The notes under the pieces were generated by a model. The model was given only the letters and a program-made list of their open reading frames with translations, searched no databases and was not told the DNA's origin. The translations under genes and the position numbers were made by a program. Shown here piece after piece: positions 57,123 to 64,000 of a DNA stretch of 64,000 bases. The stretch covers positions 132,103-196,102 of the forward strand of contig JAEVLN010000036.1 of NCBI GenBank assembly GCA_018350325.1, in the 5' to 3' direction. This DNA comes from Globodera rostochiensis (taxonomy: Eukaryota; Nematoda; Chromadorea; Rhabditida; Heteroderidae). Within the stretch, counting starts at the first letter, position 1; every line of letters begins with the position of its first letter.

Positions 57123-58204
57123 ATGAATGTTTTGCTTATATTAATTATTTTTTTAAATGCAACACATTTAATTTTGTCGGTCAATGAAAAGCAATTTGAA
57201 AAAATTCTACCAACTTTTGATGAAATATATGGGAAAGGATGGGACGAAGATGACCATGGAAAAATAAAAGTGGAAACATCGCCGTTAAACTCGGCAGAAA
57301 ATGCACTAAATGAACAAGCTGATCATGATGACAATATTGATCAGGATGTTGAAGCTTATAATTCCGATTTGACTGATCAGAATTTTACACAGGAAGACCC
57401 GGGTCGCACTGATCAAAGTGATGATGAAACAATTGAAGGAATTAATGATAAAAATGAATTTTCTGAGCAACAAAAACGAGAAATTATTTGCAAATTTCAC
57501 GCGATGAAAGAAGAATATAAGCAAAAAAAAAAATTTCCAACTGCAGAAAGGTCTAAAATTGAAGAAAAAATTGGAAACAAATTAGGAGTCACTCGCAAGA
57601 AAATTTATATATGGAAAAAAAAATTTGGCTTCAATAAAAAAAGTTTTTATGCAAAGAAAAAGCGCGAATTTATTGCAAGAATTGATGAGATCAAAAGGTG
57701 CCAACCGGGAGAACAGATTAAACTTATCAAAGATTTGGGCATTTCTGAAGGGGCATTTAATTCTTGGAAAAAAGAATTTGGGCTTCCTATTAATTGTAAA
57801 CTTTTAATATTAACTGAAACCATTTTAAATTTAATTTAGCAAATATTATATATTCTGATAGCGAAAAAATGGAATTGATGGAAAAATATTATAAAATTAA
57901 ACAAAGAAATCCTAAACTTAATGTCACTGATATTGCCAAAAAGCTGAATGTTTCCAGGGCAACATTATACAACTGGAAAAAACAGTTTGATTTAATTTTA
58001 AATAAAAATTCGTTGATGAAGAACATTCTTTGGCGGAGAATCACTTATCGGATAACGAATATTCAAATTAAAAAATATTTAATTTTGTTGCCAATTTTAG
58101 ATAAAATTTAATGTTGTTTTTATTGCAGCACTTCTGAACATTCGATGCCCTTGTCGGATGATAATTTGTGGGCCTGGAATCTCGCAAAGAAAAAAAGGAC
58201 ATAA
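57123..58204 (+). CDS. Secreted protein with helix-turn-helix-like repeats, paralog 1
   Basis: I do not recognise a named gene. Model: exon 1 57123-57795, 44-bp intron, exon 2 57840-58011, 117-bp intron, exon 3 58129-58204; about 306 residues. The first ATG at 57075 would put 16 residues before the signal peptide and is not conserved. Residues 1-20 are a hydrophobic signal peptide (NATHLILSV at its end). Residues 38-110 are acidic (D/E/Q-rich). Then come three units of about 50 residues, each ending in a conserved W-K-K core: IYIWKKKFG (161-169), FNSWKKEFG (212-220) and, in exon 2, LYNWKKQFD. This pattern resembles the homeodomain-like helix-turn-helix of transposase/recombinase N-termini. 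Basic runs such as AKKKREF could act as nuclear signals. Exon 3 encodes the conserved SDDNLWAWNLA. Oddity: the end of exon 2 is frameshifted against paralog 2 and lacks its donor site; a weak GT at 58012 restores phase. Without splicing, exon 2 stays open to 58111. Confidence 0.7.
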
Positions 58205-58930
58205 AGAATAAAAGTGAAGAAATAATAGTTCTTTCTTCTGCTTATGGAACGTCACAGACGACCCTATTTATGTTTTTGTCAAATAAATCTTTAAAAAAAA
58301 TATTAAAACCAATTTATTATTATTAAAATAACAAAATAAAAAATTCTAACCGGGAGTTTTATAAAATTTAATCACAAAAAAATCAAACAAAAAGCATAAA
58401 AATACAATTCAATAATTCATAAAGACAATTATTTTAATTAGACGATAACAACAAAAAACATTTTTGTTTTTATTCGTAAATGAAGATTGGCCAAATAAAA
58501 AAATTTCATTAGCCAATTTGTCAAAAATTGGGTTTAAAATTTAAAATTGGCATTTTTGCTTAAGGGAATTTGACAAAATAGAAAAATGGAAAAAATTTTC
58601 AGGACTCCTTTTCAAATTGGCTTCGTCAGCTCATTTGGCATTTGTTTAAAGTGAAAAAATATTAGAAAAAATAAAATGAATGGCGTCTTTAAATAGTGCC
58701 CAAATTTCTGATCGCGGTTTTTCTTGCTCAGTTGTAAAGTCATGCAAATTTATTTAAATTTTCTAGCTCGCACTATTATTGTTTTTGATTAGGAAAAAAT
58801 GCTTTTATTCGGTCTTCACTCATATGGCATACCGTTTAAAGAAATAAACATGAAAACATTTTGTAATCCAATTGACTGATCACGAGTTACGAATGTTCTA
58901 ATTGTTTTTCTGATCAGGAATAGAGGACTC
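58205..58930. other. 3' flank and spacer
   Basis: AATAAA occurs at 58207 and 58282. 58490-58690 has repeated AAAATTGG and ATTTGGC words, with no supported frame. Confidence 0.5.
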
Positions 58931-59364
58931 AAAATTAAACTGGGAATTATCGATAACGACTTTTTGGTTTGGCTAAGCAATCAATTACCTATCCAAAGGT
59001 TGGAATTCCGTGATTGCATTTTCGAGTGATTTGCAACTACAAATGCGCGATTCATCAATGTTTGTTTTGTATCAATCAGATCGGATTTCCTTTTTGATTA
59101 GAGATCGGGCTGACCGAGATTCTCGATTTTTCTTCTTTTAGTCTTAAATCGAATATTACAGCTTTACATCAGCAGGGATATGTGCGCTGGTCGCCGCAAT
59201 CGGTTGACCAATTCTTAGAGCAATCAAAAATAACAGAATTTAAATTGTTCTCAAGTCCTGAGTATGAATGCTTTTATAAAACAAAAGTTCAAAACATAAT
59301 AATACAATTGATGGAAAAACATTTTCAAAAATTTCAACCAATAAAAACTGCTTTAAATTCTTAG
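58931..59364 (+). pseudogene. Probable decayed or partial gene, family unknown
   Basis: Three stretches of coding-like composition follow one another in different frames. The first encodes NDFLVWLSNQLPIQRLEF and stops at about 59030. The second, one frame away, begins SDLQLQMRDSSMFVLYQ and stops at about 59141. The third, open from 59098 to TAG at 59364, includes QQGYVRWSPQSVDQFLEQSK and YECFYKTKVQN. One reading is a frameshifted pseudogene; another is short exons with introns I cannot place (an acceptor TTCTTTTAG ends at 59141). I do not recognise the family. The LP-x-x-R-L-E-F word is reminiscent of leucine-rich-type repeats. Confidence 0.4.
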
Positions 59365-59858
59365 TTTTTGATTGACGAATTTTTTGGGGCAATGCCAAAA
59401 TTTGACTATCTTGACAGATACACTCCCAAAGATCGAATTTTTTTTTCAAAAGTTTACGATTATTTTTTTATACAAATTTTAATTCCGAAATTTTTGGAAA
59501 TGTATGATTTGCAATTGTAAGAGTCGCGAATAATTTGTTATAAAATAAATTTATAAATAAATAAATTTAATTGAAGCCGATCAAATTGATGGGTGCTAAA
59601 CCGATCAAGTACATTTAAATAGAATTTTTGTATGATGCGGAAAAATCTGTTGAAAAGAAAATGGATAAGAAAAAGGATGGGGTTCGGGATTCCGTCGTGA
59701 CAATTTGAATCGGGTAGAATAACATACCCTTAAATTTATTAAGAATCTTTTAAAGCAATATTTATCAGTTTTTTTGTTGTTAATCCATAAAAAGTACATA
59801 TCAATGCAACAAAAATTCTTCCAATCGTTACCAAGACTCCTCTCTCCATTCATCGTAG
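59365..59858. other. Spacer downstream of the four-cysteine gene
   Basis: Mostly AT-rich. A minus-strand open frame (59605-59862) overlaps the last exon of the neighbouring gene in another frame and is rich in F, K and N. I give it no support. Confidence 0.5.
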
Positions 59859-60872
59859 TCAAGCACAGAATGGCGAAAAGAACTAAATAACCAATTTTTA
59901 ATTTTAACTAATAAATTTAAGCACTCTTTTCAAGAAGTACAGAAAGGCCAGAAAAAGTAAAAAAAATGTTAAAATAATAAATTACATGTGACCAAGGCAA
60001 GTTTCCATATTTTGCTATGCCAACAGCTGTCACGCATTCTGTGCCAGCTTCGCACGCTGTCGGGAGTTTGTCACACTTTAACGCAATATCAATTTTTTGT
60101 TTTTTAATTTTTTAGTTTTACCCCTGGGCCTGCTTTAATAATTTTGCTGGAAGATTCAAATGTGCCATTTGAACTAACACATTGTGGAAAAGCTGCAAAA
60201 ATAAAAAATAAATTTGTAATTGAAACTTTCTCGAACTTCCAATCGATTGAGCGTAAGGCAGATCGCCAAGCTTGGATATTGAAATTCGAACTTGGCATTG
60301 ATAACCATCGGCACATTGTATCATTTTACACTAAATATATATATAATTTTTTTTAAATTACCTATAGATTTTATAGTTTAAAATGCTATAAAATAATAAA
60401 TAATAAAAAATATTCATTAAAAATCTTTATAAAATTTAATATAAAACTTTACTCCAGGTCCATTAAGAACAATTTTTGCATTTCCATCATCTTCTGTATT
60501 GCGGTGTAATTCGTCTTGACTCGTCACGCATTTTGGAAAATCAAACTTTTCGAATTGTCTATTGCCGAACTTGGCAACACCAACTCGGATACCGCACTTT
60601 CGACCATTTGAACATTTAATCAAAGCACACTAAATTTTTTATTATTAATAAACATTTTATGACAATTTAAATATATATTATTTAATGACATCGGTTTTGT
60701 TAGATTTTGAAATATTAATTTTAGAATAAACATAAATTTAAACTTAAAATTATTTGATTATTAACATTAAATTTACCCCATTGTTTACACCTTTGTACAC
60801 GATCGGATTATCGTTAGGTGTACCGTATGAGTATGAAATTAAGATGGTTAAAAAAAGAATTAAAACTTTCAT
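59859..60872 (-). CDS. Secreted protein of three tandem four-cysteine domains
   Basis: I do not recognise a named family. Six exons on the minus strand, read downward: 60872-60777 (32 codons, signal peptide MKVLILFLTILISYSYG), 60629-60453, 60330-60237, 60192-60122, 60075-59986 and 59882-59859; introns of 147, 122, 44, 46 and 103 bp with GT-AG ends; 183 residues. Domain 1 (33-91), domain 2 (92-146) and domain 3 (147-183) share C-x4/6-C-x5-C, then K-(F/L/Y)-G-(N/D), then F-x-x-P or F-P-x-C. Each has four cysteines (C33/38/44/66; C92/97/103/127; C147/154/160/182), enough for two disulfides per domain. Domains 1 and 2 end in A-K-I or S-K-I-I then GPG. Domain borders fall on phase-0 introns, so growth by exon duplication is clear. 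Domain 2 has an extra intron that domain 1 lacks. The last exon (FFSPFCA) is the least certain. It could be a protease-inhibitor-like or effector protein; function is not shown. Confidence 0.75.
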
Positions 60873-60966
60873 TAAGATTAAGAATTTCTAAAATAAACTA
60901 TTACATATTCTTTTTAAATGTTGCTTAAATAAATTTAAAATTATTATTTGCAATAATATATTCACG

Positions 60967-60974
60967 TTTATATA
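60967..60974 (-). promoter_or_regulatory. Candidate TATA box of the four-cysteine gene
   Basis: TATATAAA within GCTATATAAACGTG on the minus strand, 95 bases upstream of the ATG at 60872. Position and context fit, but AT-rich DNA makes chance matches common. Confidence 0.45.
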
Positions 60975-61249
60975 GCAGTTCTTACGTTTCAAATTTTGTT
61001 TTATCAGTTGGTACGGGAATCACATGACGCTTTTCCACAATTTTTAGTACGAAGTTTGCATAACTTTTTGGGAACCAATGTCATGAATTTCGATTTTAAA
61101 ATTTGTGTTTGTTCACCAGCAATACGCGAGGCATCAAATCACTAATTAGAAATAAATTGATCATTTTATAAAAAGTATTAATTTTGTTTAAAACACCGAC
61201 TTGGACTGTTTCACCGGCTGAAAGATCGGCTTTAGAGTTCAAAATATTT

Positions 61250-61315
61250 GAAGCTGGCACAGAATGCGTGACAGCTGTTGGCATTGTAAAATATGTAAAT
61301 TTGCCTTGGTCATAA
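61250..61315 (+). pseudogene. Inverted relic of domain-3 exon of the four-cysteine gene
   Basis: Reading + strand, GAAGCTGGCACAGAATGCG and onward encodes EAGTECVTAVGIVKYVNLPWS, then TAA. It matches exon 5 of the minus-strand gene (59986-60075) at nearly every base but in opposite orientation, and a stop replaces the exon end. A weaker match to exon 4 (CTTTTCCACAAT) lies at about 61031. The remaining exons are missing, so it is a fragment of an inverted copy. The open frame on its other strand (61096-61284) is a shadow. Confidence 0.75.
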
Positions 61316-61539
61316 GTAAAAAAATGAATTTATTACTTTAACATTTTCTATACTTGAAATGGGTGATAAAAATTTATTATGGATTAACAGAAAAAAAAAA
61401 GGATAAATTTTCTCAAAAAATTAAGAGTTCGTTTGCTGTAGCTGATACAAACTATTAATAATCTAAATAAAGTAATGAGCCGAGCCCTTTGGTCACTGCT
61501 CTCCCCCATTAGTTGCTATAAAAGGTTGGGCTAATACAT
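61316..61539. other. Spacer with an isolated GC-richer stretch
   Basis: 61475-61540 (GAGCCGAGCCCTTTGGTCAC, GCTATAAAAGGTTGG) contains a TATAAAAG on the + strand at about 61516. No gene begins in a suitable position downstream of it on that strand. Confidence 0.4.
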
Positions 61540-61765
61540 GCAACAAATTCATTTTTTTGAATAATTTGTTCTAAAAGTATTATTGGAGCAAAGCAATTAG
61601 GTATATAATTGATTAATTTTAATTGAATTTAAAACTAAATTAAATAGATATTGCTTAAACTAATTTAACTGATATTTAAAAAGATTAAGTGGGATCGATA
61701 ATATGATGTGAATTAATGTAGAGGAAACATAAAATGACTTAATCGATTGGACATGCACAAAAAAG
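61540..61765 (-). pseudogene. Relic duplicate of the promoter and start of paralog 2
   Basis: 61540-61610 matches 62960-63030 (AACAAATTCATTTT, AAAGTATTATTGG), and 61682-61745 matches 63207-63265 (TCGATAAT, AATGTAG, AACATAAAATG). On the minus strand the copy still has an ATG at 61552 followed by AAT TTG TTG as in paralog 2, but the frame then leaves the homology and ends after 19 codons. It lies just downstream of paralog 2 in the same orientation, so it is the head of a lost tandem gene copy. Confidence 0.7.
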
Positions 61766-61830
61766 TTAAGGTAAAAATGTAAAACACTATGCTTCTTCTA
61801 AATTTTTCGATCATTTCGACGTTATTTCTT

Positions 61831-62972
61831 TCAAAAGTGTTCCAATTCTGTTCTTTCTGTTCTTTTTTGCGTTGCGAGATTCCAGGCCCACAAATTATCA
61901 TCCGACGAGGCCATCGGATGTTCAGAAGTGCTACAATAAGAAAAAAATTAAAAATTAAATTTGACAAAAATGTAAAAAAATTTCTAATTTGAAAACTCGT
62001 TATCCGCAAAAGGTTGGCGCTTCTTCGGCAATGAATGTTCATTGTTGGAATTTTTATTAAATGTTGGGCCAAATTGTTTTATCCAATTGTATAATGTAAC
62101 TGAACTAATATTCAGCCTTTTGACAATATCACTGTCTCTAATTTTAGGATTTCTTTGCTTAATTTTGTAATATTTTCCCATCAATTTCAATTTCTCGCTA
62201 TCGGAGTATTTAATTTGCGCTAAATTAAATTTATCAAGTTTTGAAAATGATTATTTAAATTCTTACAATCGTTGGGAAATCCAAATTCTTTTTTCCAATT
62301 AAAAAATGTGTCTTTAGAAATGCCCAAATCTTTAATAAGTTTATTCTGTCCTCCCCGTTGTCTCATTTTTATCTCATTCATTCGCTCAATAAATTCGCGC
62401 TTTTTCTTTTCATAAAAACTTTTTGTATTTTTTTTCGTTTTGCGACTTAAGCCAAATTCTTTTTTCCATATATAAATTTTCTTGCGATTGACTCCCAATT
62501 TGTTTCCAATTTTACACTCAATTTTAACTTTTTCTGCTGTTGAGAATTTTCCTTCTTTGTTGACTTCTTCTCTCATCGCAAGAAATTTGGAAATAATTTC
62601 TCGTTTTTCTTGCTCAGAGAATTCATTTTTTTCATTAGTTTGTTCAATTGTTTCATCATCACTTTGATCAATGCGATCCACTTCCTGTGTAAGATTCTGA
62701 TCAGTCGAATCCGGGTCTTCCTGTATAAGATTTTGATCAGTCGAATCCGAATTATAAGCTTCAACATCCTGATCTATATTGTCATCATGATCAGCTTGTT
62801 CATTTAGTGCATTTTTGCCCGAGTTTAACATTTGTTGATGGTCATCTTTGTCCCATCCTTTCCCATATATTTCATCAAAAGTTGGTCGAATTTTCCCGAC
62901 TTTTGGTTCATTGACCGACAAAATTAAATGTGTTGCATTTAAAAATAGAAAAAATATAAACAACAAATTCAT
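61831..62972 (-). CDS. Secreted protein with helix-turn-helix-like repeats, paralog 2
   Basis: Read downward on the minus strand: exon 1 62972-62267, 46-bp intron with donor GTAAGA, exon 2 62219-61997, 66-bp intron (donor GTTTTC, acceptor TTATTGTAG), exon 3 61930-61831 ending TGA; 342 residues. If intron 2 is retained the protein stops at once after exon 2 (EFSN). Residues 1-20 form a signal peptide, and residues 38-118 are acidic with a 12-residue direct repeat (DSTDQNLIQEDP, DSTDQNLTQEVD). The three helix-turn-helix-like units are at about 120-174 (IYIWKKEFG), 188-231 (FFNWKKEFG) and 243-286 (LYNWIKQFG). Basic runs (KKNTK, EKKKREF, PKKRQ at 300-304) are nuclear-signal-like. Exon 3 holds SDDNLWAWNLA, shared with paralog 1, then a K/R/E-rich tail. 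The fold resembles transposase N-terminal DNA-binding units, but no catalytic domain is present. Confidence 0.78.
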
Positions 62973-63268
62973 TTTGTTGAGTAATTGGCTCTGAAAGTAT
63001 TATTGGTGTAAAGAATTGTAATTAAATGTTTTTATTTCAACTAAATTACCCAAAAGAATAAAAACTCCATCTATGAATTAATAGTTTGTAAAAATAAAAA
63101 TTGTTGAGCAATTTACAAAGTAGGATTTAAGTAACTAAATTCTTAACTAATGTAATAATGCATATGTGGTTTAATATTCTTATTTATTATTTTATTGGAA
63201 AAAAGCTTAAGTGATGTCGATAATTTTATGTGTATGAATGTAGTAAGAAAACATAAAATGCCACGTTA
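62973..63268 (-). promoter_or_regulatory. Upstream region of paralog 2 with acceptor site
   Basis: ATACTTTCAG (minus strand, ending at 62991) precedes the ATG by 18 bases, as in paralog 1. The farther part is duplicated at 61540-61765, showing which segment travels with the gene. No clear TATA box was found. Confidence 0.5.
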
Positions 63269-63559
63269 TTGAATGCCATTTTTTTATCAAAATATATTTT
63301 CGCCCACTTTTTGCACCAGCTTCCGGTCCAAGTCAAATTTTTTATTTTGACATTAAAGTCATTAACCTCGTTGAGTAAAACCTATCTCCGAATTGAAATT
63401 AGTCGATTGGACATTCAAAAAATGAAGCAGTTGCCTCAAAGTCTTGTTTTGGTAACCCCAGTAAGCCTGATCAGGATCAGATTTTGTTTGCATTTACGAT
63501 TAGAAAAAATAAATCCCAGAGCTTCATTTAAAGAAATGTTGACACCTTTTTCTAAATAA
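63269..63559 (+). CDS. Hypothetical 96-residue open frame
   Basis: An ATG-started frame with a moderately coding-like middle: FAHFLHQLPVQVKFF, then TYLRIEISRLDIQKMKQLP and a stop at 63557-63559. Leucine spacing and the LP-x-Q words recall the decayed frame at 58931, so both may derive from one leucine-rich family. It could equally be an exon fragment. The first 20 residues are poorly supported. Confidence 0.3.
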   Translation: MNAIFLSKYIFAHFLHQLPVQVKFFILTLKSLTSLSKTYLRIEISRLDIQKMKQLPQSLVLVTPVSLIRIRFCLHLRLEKINPRASFKEMLTPFSK

Positions 63560-64000
63560 AATAATAAACATTTAATATAAACGTTTTTTAAACATATAGA
63601 ATATTTACAAAACTCGTATCAGTTAACAGAATTTTGAGCTGTTGAAAAAAAACACGATTTGCACTTTAGGGAATACTTTCTTTAATTGCAAATACATAAA
63701 GGTGAGCCACTCCGATGACCTTCGTCAACACTTGCGCCGGTGACCTCTCTACTCCCAATGTGTGTTCTCGACCATAAATCGGTTCTCATTTTGCTCACAA
63801 ATCAGAAAAATGCTCGCCGAGAGAACTAATTTAAATTTATAAAACAATCAATACATAAAATTATTCCACTCTATTTTATTGATTGGACCATTATCAAAAA
63901 CTTCAATAATGTAACTGAAGAATAGGTAACCCATTTTAAAGTTCAGCAGCAAAAATTATAAAACAAATTTTTACTTTAAATAAACAAATATTTCTATTTG
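63560..64000. other. Terminal spacer with a GC-richer patch
   Basis: 63700-63800 is GC-richer than its surroundings (ATGACCTTCGTCAACACTTG, GCGCCGGTGACCTC). On the minus strand it has a 35-codon frame starting MRTDLWSRTHIG. Possibly an exon, but too short to call. The rest is AT-rich. Confidence 0.4.

Noticed and set aside
57306..57524. Minus-strand frame inside paralog 1 (and its counterparts inside paralog 2)
   Set aside because: These are shadows of the conserved coding strand.

Overview
The window looks like an AT-rich invertebrate nuclear genome, most probably a nematode. Plant-parasitic tylenchids (root-knot group) are my best guess. The reasons are very short introns (44-66 bp) in the gene models I could build, a TTTCAG acceptor just upstream of two start codons as expected for spliced-leader addition or a 5'UTR intron, AT-rich codon use, and a cluster of small secreted-protein genes. 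No rRNA, canonical tRNA, CRISPR array or bacterial-type operon is visible, and species cannot be fixed from the sequence alone.

Bases 1 to about 53,500 hold no protein gene I can support. They are a mosaic of old segmental duplications, all in the same orientation. Large blocks recur at 4985/29575, 6840/34585, 8586/15907/36790, 18850/38880/41285, 14045/21000/43680 and 25190/50815, with indels of tens to thousands of bases. In most of this region the + strand is rich in T over A and often in G over C. Small GC-rich islands stand out in it; several are short perfect or near-perfect hairpins repeated at many sites.

Non-autonomous transposons can be defined by their ends. (1) A 2,234-bp hAT-like element (32006-34239) has a perfect 8-bp target-site duplication. 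(2) Nested inside it is a Helitron-like element (32215-33692) carrying a tRNA-like stretch and a 1-kb minisatellite. (3) A hAT-like element of about 0.5 kb occurs three times (20461, 39791, 43067) at the same ancestral target site, so it was copied by the duplications. (4) A 511-bp element lies at 45609. (5) A 641-bp element at 54408 has an 18-bp perfect inverted repeat and an 8-bp duplication. A 63-bp GA-rich minisatellite (53515-54055) and a 28-G run (55490) mark the passage to the last part.

The last 8 kb (55,966-63,559) is genic. It has the last exon of a membrane protein, then a small cluster built by inverted and tandem duplication. Two convergent three-exon paralogs (57123-58204 on +, 61831-62972 on -) encode proteins with a signal peptide, an acidic linker and three helix-turn-helix-like units ending in a W-K-K/K-Q-F-G/D type motif. 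Between them a six-exon minus-strand gene (59859-60872) encodes a secreted protein of three tandem four-cysteine domains, each built from phase-0 exons. Fragments of this gene (61250) and of the promoter and start of the minus-strand paralog (61540) remain as relics. A secreted protein with DNA-binding-like folds beside a secreted cysteine-repeat protein is what one would expect of a parasite effector cluster, but that role is inference.
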